From positions 1-30,451 of the forward strand of contig JBMFVX010000022.1 of assembly GCA_049965775.1 (NCBI GenBank): 30,451 nucleotides of DNA, in the 5' to 3' direction. The position numbers and the translations under genes were made by a program. This stretch comes from JABEVB01 sp049965775. Lineage in GTDB: Bacteria; Planctomycetota; Phycisphaerae; WQYP01. Positions within the stretch are counted from its first letter, which is position 1; each line of letters begins with the position of its first letter. Below, piece by piece: positions 9,644-17,247 of the stretch. A model generated the notes under the pieces. That model searched no databases, was not told the DNA's origin, and saw only the letters and a list, made by a program, of their open reading frames with translations.

Positions 9644-9860
9644 GGTCTTGTTACGCTTGCTGCCGCCCAGATACAACCAGACGCTCCAGATTACAAATGA
9701 CTACTCATGAAGCAGGTGTAAATGGGTGGGGCTGCCGCCAGCAAAGCAAATTCGATCACATCCAATTGAAGGTGCCGCGGCGTGCTTACAGCCATATTGC
9801 CGAAGCTGCCGCTTGACTACCATCTCGTCGAGGCAACGGCCTTATCAAGCAATCTATCGC

Positions 9861-11006
9861 TTACCGACCGGCTTTGCCCGCCATCGCAGGCTCGCGGCTG
9901 ATGGGTCGGACCGGCTCTTTGGCTTCCGGCTTGGCCGCAGGCTTTTCGCCGATTTTGTCGGTCGGCTTGTCACCGGGCTTGGCGACTGGCTCGGCAGCAA
10001 CTGGCGCTGCGTGCTTTGCCAGAACTTTAGCGTGCACTTCTTTGGCGACCTCCGGATTTTCCTTCAGGAACTGCCGCGTTTGCTCGCGGCCTTGACCCAG
10101 CCGCAGTTGGCCGTAGCTGAACCAGGCGCCGCTCTTATCAATAATGTTGGCGGTGACGGCCAGGTCCAGCAGGTCGCCCTCGTAACTGATGCCGCTGTCA
10201 AAAAGAATATCAAACTCAGCTTCGCGGAACGGCGGGGCAATCTTATTTTTAACAACCTTGGCCCGTACATGGTTGCCCACTGACACTTCACCTTCTTTAA
10301 TGGTGTTAACCCGGCGAATGTCCACCCGCACCGAGCTGTAAAACTTCAGCGCCCGCCCGCCCGTGGTGGTTTCAGGGTTGCCGAACATCACGCCGATTTT
10401 TTCGCGGATTTGGTTGATAAAAATTACCAGCGACTTACTCTTGGATACCGCTCCCGTGAGTTTACGCATTGCCTGGCTCATCAGCCGGGCCTGCATGCCC
10501 ATGGGCGCGTCGCCCATCTCGCCTTCAATTTCCGACTTGGGTATAAGGGCAGCCACGGAGTCTACCACAATGACATCCACCGCATTGCTCCGCACCAGCA
10601 TTTCAACAATTTCCAGAGCCTGTTCGCCCGTGTCGGGCTGGCTTACCAGCAAATTCTGCAGGCTTACTCCCAGCCGCTTGGCCCACGACGGGTCCAATGC
10701 GTGCTCGGCATCAACAAAAGCCGCAACGCCGCCGGTTTTTTGCGCCTGGGCAATAACATGCAGGCACAAGGTGGTTTTACCGGAAGACTCCGGCCCGTAC
10801 ACCTCCACAATGCGCCCGCGCGGCAGCCCCTTGCCGCCCAGCGCGATATCAAGTCCCAGCGAGCCGGTGGAGATGCCTTCAATCGGCAGCGGGTTGGCGC
10901 CATCGAGCGTCATGATGGCGCCTTTGCCGTAGGATTTTTCGATTTGCGCCAGCGCTCGTTCCAAGGCTTGATCGCGTGCGGTGGACGTTCCATTTTCCTT
11001 ACTCAT
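9861..11006 (-). CDS. recA: Recombinase RecA
   Basis: The DNA-dependent ATPase that forms filaments on single-stranded DNA, drives homologous strand exchange and activates the SOS response. The 381-residue product has Walker A GPESSGKTT at 71-79, VDAEHALDP, the Walker B region VDVIVVDSVAAL, and loop L2 text NQIREKIGVMFGNPETTTGG. The start is the ATG at 11006 (MSKENG), with GAGG about six bases before it; an in-frame ATG 15 codons earlier (11051) would add an unusual Cys-rich leader and lies near the predicted transcription start. The C terminus (about 335-381) is an Ala/Pro/Lys/Glu-rich tail in place of the usual acidic tail. It converges with the LptC-like gene across 217 bases in which I see no gene or strong terminator. 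Confidence 0.98.
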   Translation of the reverse strand: MSKENGTSTARDQALERALAQIEKSYGKGAIMTLDGANPLPIEGISTGSLGLDIALGGKGLPRGRIVEVYGPESSGKTTLCLHVIAQAQKTGGVAAFVDAEHALDPSWAKRLGVSLQNLLVSQPDTGEQALEIVEMLVRSNAVDVIVVDSVAALIPKSEIEGEMGDAPMGMQARLMSQAMRKLTGAVSKSKSLVIFINQIREKIGVMFGNPETTTGGRALKFYSSVRVDIRRVNTIKEGEVSVGNHVRAKVVKNKIAPPFREAEFDILFDSGISYEGDLLDLAVTANIIDKSGAWFSYGQLRLGQGREQTRQFLKENPEVAKEVHAKVLAKHAAPVAAEPVAKPGDKPTDKIGEKPAAKPEAKEPVRPISREPAMAGKAGR

Positions 11007-11069
11007 AGCGGCCTCGCTGCAAAAGAGACAACAAATAAGCCGGCAACCCACGCCACCGGCACGCTTGGG

Positions 11070-11097
11070 AGTATACCTAACTAAGTCCTAACGTCAA
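11070..11097 (-). promoter_or_regulatory. recA promoter (sigma70 type)
   Basis: Read on the minus strand, TTGACG (11092-11097) and TATACT (11070-11075) are separated by 16 bases. Both match the housekeeping consensus well. The expected start near 11063 gives a leader of about 57 bases before the recA ATG at 11006. Confidence 0.75.
11076..11092 (-). promoter_or_regulatory. Direct repeat in recA promoter spacer, candidate LexA-type operator
   Basis: On the minus strand the spacer between -35 and -10 reads GTTAGGACTTAGTTAGG: two GTTAGG copies with an 11-base period, or GTTA-N7-GTTA. One helical turn between half sites, placed inside the promoter, is how a repressor site would sit. The geometry equals the GTTC-N7-GTTC LexA box of Alphaproteobacteria, though the bases differ. 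Function is inferred. Confidence 0.45.
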
Positions 11098-11152
11098 GAG
11101 GCTGTAAGTGGTGACTAAATTGTATGTTAAAAACGAAGGCAACCTCGCCTCC

Positions 11153-11485
11153 TCATTTATTAACAAGCTCGCGCACCAGCTTCGGGTGCTTATCCAGCAG
11201 GCGCAACAAACGTAGTGCTGGTCCCGATGGACGCCCCCGCCCCTGCTCCCACGCATGAACGGTTTGCACCGAAGCGTTAACGATGCCGGCAAACACCGCT
11301 TGGCTTACCCCCACCTTCTTCTTCCGCAGAGCGGCAATCTGCACCGCCGTGATGGGTCGCGGCGGCATGGGAAGGTCAACATCGCGCAGTGTCACTGGTA
11401 CTTTCTGCCCATCAGCCCATTGGATCGCGTCCTCGAGGCCCGCCTTGACGGTTTTAAAATATTCATTGTCTCTTTTTCGTGCCAT
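11153..11485 (-). CDS. Helix-turn-helix antitoxin of a RelE/HigB-type module
   Basis: A 110-residue DNA-binding antitoxin. The C-terminal half is an XRE/HigA-like helix-turn-helix (about residues 48-100): ITAVQIAALRKKKVGVSQAV, then VSQAVFAGIVNASVQTVHAW, then EQGRGRPSGPALRLL. The N-terminal half (about 1-45) is a less conserved arm that probably wraps the toxin. It starts 2 bases after the toxin stop, so the pair is co-transcribed in toxin-first order, as in higBA and relE-nadS types. It should neutralise the toxin and repress the shared promoter at 11860-11888. Its stop lies 56 bases from the recA -35, so the module ends close to the recA promoter and could read into recA. Confidence 0.85.
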   Translation of the reverse strand: MARKRDNEYFKTVKAGLEDAIQWADGQKVPVTLRDVDLPMPPRPITAVQIAALRKKKVGVSQAVFAGIVNASVQTVHAWEQGRGRPSGPALRLLRLLDKHPKLVRELVNK

Positions 11486-11487
11486 GG

Positions 11488-11841
11488 TTAACTCCTGTCT
11501 GCCATACGTTGACGCCGCATGAGCATGTCAAGTTTCTTTTTCAATTGAGCCAATTCGTTCTGTTGCTGCTTTGTAAGATTCTCCCGAACATTTTTAGCGA
11601 ACGCAGCCACCAGAAGACACACCCCCGAAACCGGATAATCTGCGTAAAGCACTCGCACGCCGCCGCTTTTTCCGCGGCCGGCGGCCGCACACCGGATTTT
11701 TCGCAGGCCGCCGCTGCCTTTAACCAAATCGCCCTCACCACGGAGTATGCGTCGCTGCATCGCCATCAAAACATCGTCCGCGACACCATTCGCTCGCAAC
11801 ACCCGCGTAACACCCTCAAACTCGACGAATGTCCGCTTCAT
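11488..11841 (-). CDS. RelE/HigB-type toxin (probable mRNA interferase)
   Basis: A 117-residue type II toxin of the RelE/ParE superfamily. The family core is clear: GSGGLRKIRCA, then GRGKSGGVRVLYAD, then VCLLVAAFAKNVRENLTKQQ, which correspond to the beta sheet carrying the basic catalytic residues and the C-terminal helix. Members closest in pattern cleave mRNA on the ribosome; ParE-like gyrase poisoning cannot be excluded but the GGLRK/GRGKSGG pattern favours the RelE/HigB side. ATG at 11841 is preceded by AGGAAG six bases upstream. The antitoxin follows immediately. Together with the divergent ApeA-like gene it forms an accessory island between recA and clpB. Confidence 0.85.
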   Translation of the reverse strand: MKRTFVEFEGVTRVLRANGVADDVLMAMQRRILRGEGDLVKGSGGLRKIRCAAAGRGKSGGVRVLYADYPVSGVCLLVAAFAKNVRENLTKQQQNELAQLKKKLDMLMRRQRMADRS

Positions 11842-11858
11842 ACAATCTTCCTGTGCTA

Positions 11859-11873
11859 TTTTATAGTATAAAA
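11859..11873. promoter_or_regulatory. Palindromic operator over the toxin-antitoxin promoter
   Basis: TTTTATA-G-TATAAAA is a perfect 7-base inverted repeat with a single central base, covering the -10 element. HigA-type antitoxins bind such palindromes to repress their own operon, so this is the likely autoregulatory site. Confidence 0.55.
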
Positions 11874-11888
11874 CATTTGTCGTTGCAA
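11860..11888 (-). promoter_or_regulatory. Toxin-antitoxin operon promoter
   Basis: On the minus strand TTGCAA (11883-11888), a 17-base spacer and TATAAA (11860-11865) lie just upstream of the toxin ATG at 11841. Spacing is ideal and the leader is only about 12 bases. Confidence 0.6.
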
Positions 11889-11938
11889 CCGCACTGGATC
11901 AACTCCTGCGGCAACTCATCAGACTGGAATGACCATGG

Positions 11939-11967
11939 TTGTACATCAAGCGAGCACATGGTAAAAA
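11939..11967 (+). promoter_or_regulatory. Candidate promoter of the ApeA-like gene
   Basis: TTGTAC (11939-11944) and TAAAAA (11962-11967) with a 17-base spacer lie about 43 bases before the TTG start at 12010. The -10 is reasonable, the -35 is half consensus. Confidence 0.35.
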
Positions 11968-12009
11968 TCAGGCATTGACGCGACAGCGGCCACCCAAAGG
12001 AGCATCGCT

Positions 12010-13437
12010 TTGGACATCGAGTTCAACAAACCATTAGACGAATGGGCAACGTTCTGGCTACCCGCGGATGCCACTCATACGGCAACGGGAAGTTTGATCT
12101 ATACGCCACGGGACGGCATTACCGTCGAAGCAGTCGGACAGATTGCGCCAAACATAGGTTTCAACGATGCTGGCGAGGGCGCTCTGCATACGATACACGG
12201 ACGGCTAATGAGCGGCACGCTGTTCACTCTCGGTAACTCGTTCATCAAAAGCCGATCTGTTGGGGCGGGCGGCCATGGACCGGTCACTCTGCTTAGCAAT
12301 CGTGTCCTGTTCGGAGGACATTTTTCGGACTGCGATACAGTCGAGGTTACATCCTGCACCTTTGGCTTAACATCGCTCGAGAGTTGGCTTGGCCAAGTGC
12401 TATTCCACGACGAGCCACAACTCGACGAAAATGAAAAGCTTATTGGATATGACTATCGGTTTCGTTTTCCCAAAACGATCGAGATTCCGGTGACCAAGCA
12501 GCAGATGAAGGTAAAGATCGGCTGGCAATTTCTGGGATCCAGGTCCGTTGTCGAAAGCAGCATGAGCATGAGAGCCGCCGCGTTTATCAAGCTTGAGTTT
12601 GACAAACCGGTACCACTCCATGTGGCCCGCGATCTTGCGTTTAGCTTTCAGACGTTCCTGTCGTTGCTTATCGGCGCACGCGTAGATCTGCGCTGGCTTG
12701 AGTTTACAGTCGCGGGCGATGGTCAGACCGCAGCACCCTGCCGCATGCTTGCCGCACAACTAGGCGAATCGCAGGCCACAGAGGTTCAAGGGCCCTTGAT
12801 CAGCTACTCGGCAGTAAAAGATATTTTTTCTGAAATGGTCACTAAATGGTTCGCACGGGACGAGCAGGCCCAAATGGCGGCATACCTATACTTTTGGTCG
12901 CTTCTGCAAGAATCCGGGCCTGTTGAAGTTCGGCTCCTCACAGCCATACAGGCCATCGAGGCCTACTACCGCTCCCTTCCAGGTGGCCTGTACATGGAGC
13001 AGGAGGCGTTTAATCGCGCATATAACAAGATAACCGCCGCCATTCCGCCGGAGATAAGCGGCGAGCACCGACAGAGCCTCACAAACCGCCTGCGTTATGG
13101 CAACGAGCATTCGATGCGAAAACGGCTACGTGATTTATTCAGCCGCCTGCCGGGACAATTGGGTATTCGGATTGCTGCTGGCAACCCGAAGATTTTTGTG
13201 GATCGCGTTGTTGATACCCGAAATTATTTCACGCACCGTGATGAACATGCCAAGCCACAATCCTTCGGCGGGGTAAAGGCCGTGCATGCAACCGAGCGGT
13301 TAAAGTGCCTTCTCGCCGCTGTCACACTGGCCGACCTCGGAGTCAAAGGCGATGTGCTTGAATCCGCCATCAATAATAATCCCGATCTTAACCACTGGTT
13401 ATCCCAAACTTTGCCCGCGCCGAATGAAAATCGCTGA
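12010..13437 (+). CDS. apeA: ApeA-like HEPN-domain antiphage defence protein
   Basis: A 475-residue protein of the ApeA type: a beta-rich N-terminal domain (about 1-290) joined to a C-terminal HEPN domain. The HEPN catalytic motif R-x4-H is RNYFTH, Arg404 to His409, preceded by the helix LTAIQAIEAYYRSL, typical of Apea-like HEPN domains. HEPN domains are usually metal-independent RNases; ApeA was described as a single-gene abortive-infection defence system. The start is a TTG at 12010 with AAAGGAG (11996-12002) seven bases upstream; the next ATG would remove part of the N-terminal domain. It is divergent from the toxin-antitoxin operon, separated by 168 bases, and convergent with clpB. The target and trigger cannot be read from sequence. 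Confidence 0.8.
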   Translation: MDIEFNKPLDEWATFWLPADATHTATGSLIYTPRDGITVEAVGQIAPNIGFNDAGEGALHTIHGRLMSGTLFTLGNSFIKSRSVGAGGHGPVTLLSNRVLFGGHFSDCDTVEVTSCTFGLTSLESWLGQVLFHDEPQLDENEKLIGYDYRFRFPKTIEIPVTKQQMKVKIGWQFLGSRSVVESSMSMRAAAFIKLEFDKPVPLHVARDLAFSFQTFLSLLIGARVDLRWLEFTVAGDGQTAAPCRMLAAQLGESQATEVQGPLISYSAVKDIFSEMVTKWFARDEQAQMAAYLYFWSLLQESGPVEVRLLTAIQAIEAYYRSLPGGLYMEQEAFNRAYNKITAAIPPEISGEHRQSLTNRLRYGNEHSMRKRLRDLFSRLPGQLGIRIAAGNPKIFVDRVVDTRNYFTHRDEHAKPQSFGGVKAVHATERLKCLLAAVTLADLGVKGDVLESAINNNPDLNHWLSQTLPAPNENR

Positions 13438-13543
13438 TAAGTCACGACGCCAAACACGAGTTGATAAATCGCCTACATCACTCAGGCCTCGACATAATTG
13501 CTCTGCAGAGTCGTGGCTAAAAATGTTACGCACCCGTAACCCT

Positions 13544-16165
13544 TTACTCCACCAGCTCGCCTTCTACCACCGGGGCGGTTGGCTTAAATGTAAAGCGATC
13601 GTGGCGGTCTACGTCGATTTCCAAACCGCTGCCTGGAGGCAGCTTGTCGTCCAGCAGCAACTGCGCCAGCGGGTTTTCAATCTGCTGTTGAATGACCCGT
13701 TTGAGCGGCCGGGCGCCAAAGGTTACATCGTAGCCTTGCTGCGCCAAAGCGTCGCGGGCTTTTTCGCTCATCACCAGCGAATGCCCGCGGGCCGCAAGCC
13801 GCTGCTCCAACTGCCGCAGTTGTATGTCTACAATGCGGCCGATGTGCTCCTTCTTAAGCGTATGGAAGACCACAATTTCGTCCACGCGGTTAAGAAACTC
13901 CGGCCGAAAGTTCTGCTTGAGTATGTCGCGAACGCCCGCTTCAATTTCCCAGTCAGAGCCTTCCTTGGCGGCAAGTTCCTGAATAATCTGCGAGCCGAGG
14001 TTGCTGGTCATCACGATCAGCGTGTTTTTGAAATCTACGGTGCGGCCCTGACCGTCGGTAAGTCGGCCGTCATCGAGCACCTGCAGCAGCACGTTGAACA
14101 CATCGCGATGCGCTTTCTCTATTTCGTCAAACAATATAACGCTGTAGGGCCGCCGGCGAACCGCTTCGGTCAGCACGCCGCCCTCTTCATAGCCCACATA
14201 ACCGGGAGGAGCGCCGATGAGCCGCGCCACGCTATGTTGCTCCATAAACTCCGACATATCTATGCGAATAAGCGCTTCTTCAGTATCAAATAAAAACTCG
14301 GCCAGCGCCTTGCACAGCTCGGTTTTTCCCACCCCTGTAGGCCCCAAAAACATGAAACTGCCGATGGGCCGCCGCGGGTCGCCGAGGCCGGAGCGGCTCC
14401 GGCGCACCGCATTGCTCACGGCCTTGACCGCTTCATCCTGACCGACGACTCTCTTTTCTAAGAACGATTCCATCCGCCGCAGCCGTTCACGGTCGCCCTC
14501 AAGCATTTTGCTTACCGGAATGCCCGTCCATTTGCCGACAACCTCGGCGATTTCTTCGGGCGTGACTTCTTCACGCACCATGGATTGGCCCGTTTTTAAA
14601 ATGGCATCCAACTCCCCCTGGCGGCGTTTGAGTTCGTCTTCAAGCTGGCGCAGCTCGCCATAGCGCAACCGGGCGGCTTCCTCCAGACGGCCTTTGCGCT
14701 GGGCTTCTTCCAATTGGGTGTGCGCCTGCTCAATTTTTTCGCGCAGAGCCTTCACGGCTTTGAGCGCACCGGATTCGTGCTCCCACTTGGCGGTCAGTGC
14801 GGCATTCAATTCTGAAAGCTCAGCCAATTCTTTTTGCACCTTTTCAAGCTGGCGGGCGGAGGCCTCATCTTTTTCTTTCTTAAGCGCTTCGCGCTCCACC
14901 TCAAGCTGCATCATGCGGCGGCGGGTGTCGTCAAGCTCGGCCGGCATCGAATCATTTTCAATACGCAGCCGACTGGCTGCTTCATCCACAAGATCAATGG
15001 CCTTGTCAGGCAGAAAGCGATCGGCAATGTACCGCTGGCTAAGCGTTGCCGCCGCCACAAGGGCGGAATCCTGTATACGCACGCCATGGTGCGTTTCGTA
15101 CTTAGCCTTCAGGCCGCGCAAAATGGCGATGGTGTCTTCAACCGATGGCTGCGCCACCATCACCGGCTGAAAGCGTCGTTCAAGCGCCGGGTCTTTTTCA
15201 ATATATTTGCGGTATTCGTCAAGTGTGGTCGCGCCAATGCAGCGCAGCTCGCCGCGCGCCAGCGCCGGCTTGAGCAAATTGCCTGCGTCCATCGAGCCTT
15301 CCGCCCGGCCAGCACCCACCACATTGTGCAGCTCATCAATAAACAGGATGACACTGCCGGCGGCCTGCTCCACTTCTTTAAGCACGGCTTTGAGGCGGTC
15401 TTCAAATTCGCCGCGGAACTTGGCCCCCGCGACCAGTGCGCCCATGTCCAGTGCAATGAGCCGTTTGTTTTTAAGGCCCTCCGGAACGTCGCCCGAAAGA
15501 ATGCGCTGCGCCATGCCCTCTACAATGGCGGTTTTACCTACGCCCGGTTCGCCAATCAGCACGGGGTTATTTTTGGTGCGGCGGCTTAGCACCTGCATGC
15601 AACGACGAATTTCTTCATCGCGGCCGATCACCGGATCCAGTTTGCCCCGGCGGGCGGTTTCAACGAGGTCGCGGCCGTAGCGCTGCAGCGCCTGATATTT
15701 GCCTTCGGGGTTGTCGTCGGTAATGCGGGCAGAGCCGCGAATGTCTTTGAGGCTTGCCAGAACAGCATCGCGCTTAACGCCCATGTGGCGCAGTGCATCG
15801 CGCGAAGGCCCGGCAACTTCGGTAAGGGCGAGCAGCAGATGCTCCGTTGAAATATATTCGTCCTTCAGGCGGTCGGCCTCGCGCTGCGCTGCGCCGAGCA
15901 CCTCGGTTAAATCGCGGGCCATACCTAGCTGTGCCTGACCCGACACCTGCGGCCAGCGAGCTAATTCACCCTCTACACTGGCGGCGAGACGGTTGGCATC
16001 CGCGCCGACTTTGGCCAAAAGCGGCCTGATGATGCCTTCCTCATCGGCCAATAGGGCCGCAAGCAAATGCAGTGCGGCAACTTCGCTATGGTGCTTTTCG
16101 GCGGCCAACGACTGTGCATTGCCCAATGCCTCCTGGGCCTTGACGGTTAATTTATCTAAACGCAT
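13544..16165 (-). CDS. clpB: ATP-dependent disaggregase ClpB (Hsp100)
   Basis: The hexameric AAA+ chaperone that, with DnaK, pulls proteins out of aggregates after heat stress. The 873-residue product has the Clp N domain (about 1-140), a first AAA+ module with Walker A GEPGVGKT at 205-212, the coiled-coil M domain (about 400-525, rich in Glu/Lys/Leu), and a second AAA+ module with GPTGVGKTE near residue 608. Sensor-2 text FGARPLKRVIQ follows near the C terminus. The ClpB-typical FLGPTGVGKTE and FRPEFLNRVDE are intact. The ATG at 16165 (MRLDKL) has GAGGAG four bases upstream; an extra 13 codons upstream are open but do not look like the family start. No CIRCE element is seen upstream; TAGAAT at 16237-16242 (minus) is a weak -10 candidate. 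Confidence 0.97.
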   Translation of the reverse strand: MRLDKLTVKAQEALGNAQSLAAEKHHSEVAALHLLAALLADEEGIIRPLLAKVGADANRLAASVEGELARWPQVSGQAQLGMARDLTEVLGAAQREADRLKDEYISTEHLLLALTEVAGPSRDALRHMGVKRDAVLASLKDIRGSARITDDNPEGKYQALQRYGRDLVETARRGKLDPVIGRDEEIRRCMQVLSRRTKNNPVLIGEPGVGKTAIVEGMAQRILSGDVPEGLKNKRLIALDMGALVAGAKFRGEFEDRLKAVLKEVEQAAGSVILFIDELHNVVGAGRAEGSMDAGNLLKPALARGELRCIGATTLDEYRKYIEKDPALERRFQPVMVAQPSVEDTIAILRGLKAKYETHHGVRIQDSALVAAATLSQRYIADRFLPDKAIDLVDEAASRLRIENDSMPAELDDTRRRMMQLEVEREALKKEKDEASARQLEKVQKELAELSELNAALTAKWEHESGALKAVKALREKIEQAHTQLEEAQRKGRLEEAARLRYGELRQLEDELKRRQGELDAILKTGQSMVREEVTPEEIAEVVGKWTGIPVSKMLEGDRERLRRMESFLEKRVVGQDEAVKAVSNAVRRSRSGLGDPRRPIGSFMFLGPTGVGKTELCKALAEFLFDTEEALIRIDMSEFMEQHSVARLIGAPPGYVGYEEGGVLTEAVRRRPYSVILFDEIEKAHRDVFNVLLQVLDDGRLTDGQGRTVDFKNTLIVMTSNLGSQIIQELAAKEGSDWEIEAGVRDILKQNFRPEFLNRVDEIVVFHTLKKEHIGRIVDIQLRQLEQRLAARGHSLVMSEKARDALAQQGYDVTFGARPLKRVIQQQIENPLAQLLLDDKLPPGSGLEIDVDRHDRFTFKPTAPVVEGELVE

Positions 16166-16533
16166 AAAACTCCTCGCCGGCCGCGCCAGCCCACTGGCAG
16201 ACACCGCCTTTTAACAGCCTCCCAAACTCAATACCTATTCTACAATTACAAAAGGCATACCAAAGCGGCGGAGGCAGGCGGCAGGCAATTTTTCAGCGGT
16301 TTTTGCCGCATACAAAGTCATTCGGAACCTGAAACATGGCGTCTCATGCCACTTTGGCAGCCACAATTGCCACGCAGGCAAGGCAACATCGCTGAAACCT
16401 GTGCGGTACGGCAGTCGCGCATTCGCAGTATTGGAGCCATGCACCCACGCGGCTGCCCCGGCAACAATTGCATTGCAGCCCTGCAGGCGGCACAATGCCT
16501 TGCCCGAAGCCTTTTGGGGTTATTGGAGTCATC
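16166..16533. other. Divergent intergenic region clpB / MBL-like gene
   Basis: These 368 bases hold no gene I can support. A possible plus-strand promoter is TTGCAT (16468-16473), 17 bases, CACAAT (16491-16496), upstream of the MBL-like gene. On the minus side TAGAAT (16237-16242) may serve clpB, without a convincing -35. No heat-shock operator such as CIRCE is recognisable. Confidence 0.4.
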
Positions 16534-17205
16534 ATGGATGTTGTTGTAGTCAGTATCGGTACGCTATCTAAAAATCCATTCTGGCAGGAGCGCACCGCCG
16601 TGCGAACCAGTCATGCCACCACCACGCTCATTCGTGTTGATGACGCGTTGATTTTGGTAGACCCCTCCCTGCCCGCCCAAGCGCTGGAACAGCGTCTATT
16701 TGAACGCACCGGCCTTAAGCCGCAGGCTATTACCCACGTATTTTTAACCAACTGGCGGCCGGTACATCGGCGGGCGCTTGCCGCATTTACCAACGCCGAT
16801 TGGCTGATGCACGAGCCGGAAATTCACGCCGCTCGCGAGGTGCTTGCCGTCGCCAACCGCATGGCCGAAGGCTCGCAGGACGACATAACGCTGCAAAGCG
16901 AGGTGCGCCTGCTCGAACGCATGCAGATCGCCGCCGACAAGCTCGCCGCCGGCGTAGACCTGTTCCCTCTGCCCGGCTATACCCCCGGCCAATGCGGCCT
17001 GCTGCTGAGCCTGCCAACAAGCACTACGCTCATTGCCGGCGACGCCGTTGCCACCGCCGAACATTTTGCCGCCGGCCGGGTGCTGCCTGAATGTTTTGAC
17101 GTTAAAACCACGCAAGACTCGCTGAGCGAAGTTTACGAAATCGCCGACCAGGTGATTCCCGGCCACGATAATATTTTCAATAATCCACGAGCGGCCGGCA
17201 TTTAA
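16534..17205 (+). CDS. Metallo-beta-lactamase-fold protein with degenerate metal site
   Basis: A 223-residue cytoplasmic protein with the overall MBL-fold plan: a start strand with TTTLIRVDDALILVDPSL, a helix, ITHVFLTN at 66-73, a helical insert, PLPGYTPGQCG, LIAGDAV and a late PGHDN. In active members the second block is THxHxDH; here residues 72-78 read TNWRPVH, so two His and the Asp are replaced and only the last His remains. The usual His after TPG is Gln153. Asp170 (GDAV) and His211 (PGHD) are kept. A zinc hydrolase activity is therefore doubtful; a binding role or altered metal use is possible. The ATG at 16534 has GGAG five bases upstream; ORF extension upstream is not needed. It converges with the SH3-domain gene 28 bases away. 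Confidence 0.72.
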   Translation: MDVVVVSIGTLSKNPFWQERTAVRTSHATTTLIRVDDALILVDPSLPAQALEQRLFERTGLKPQAITHVFLTNWRPVHRRALAAFTNADWLMHEPEIHAAREVLAVANRMAEGSQDDITLQSEVRLLERMQIAADKLAAGVDLFPLPGYTPGQCGLLLSLPTSTTLIAGDAVATAEHFAAGRVLPECFDVKTTQDSLSEVYEIADQVIPGHDNIFNNPRAAGI

Positions 17206-17225
17206 TCTTGCGCGCCGCCGCACAT

Positions 17226-17247
17226 CCGCTGCGTTAATGCGCAGCGG
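17226..17247. terminator. Hairpin between convergent genes, possible bidirectional terminator
   Basis: CCGCTGCG (17226-17233) and CGCAGCGG (17240-17247) form a perfect 8-base stem with a 6-base loop, and the loop contains the stop codon of the SH3-domain gene. There is no T-run on either side, so it would be an unusual terminator. Confidence 0.3.

Noticed and set aside
13352..14293. 313-codon plus-strand frame over the apeA end and clpB
   Set aside because: It overlaps apeA in another frame and clpB antisense, lacks a ribosome site and shows no domain.
14834..15589. 251-codon frame antisense to clpB
   Set aside because: Mirror of the conserved AAA+ module; no independent evidence.
16166..16260. 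Heat-shock CIRCE operator or sigma32 promoter upstream of clpB
   Set aside because: No TTAGCACTC-N9-GAGTGCTAA match and no CTTGAA/CCCCAT pair could be found.
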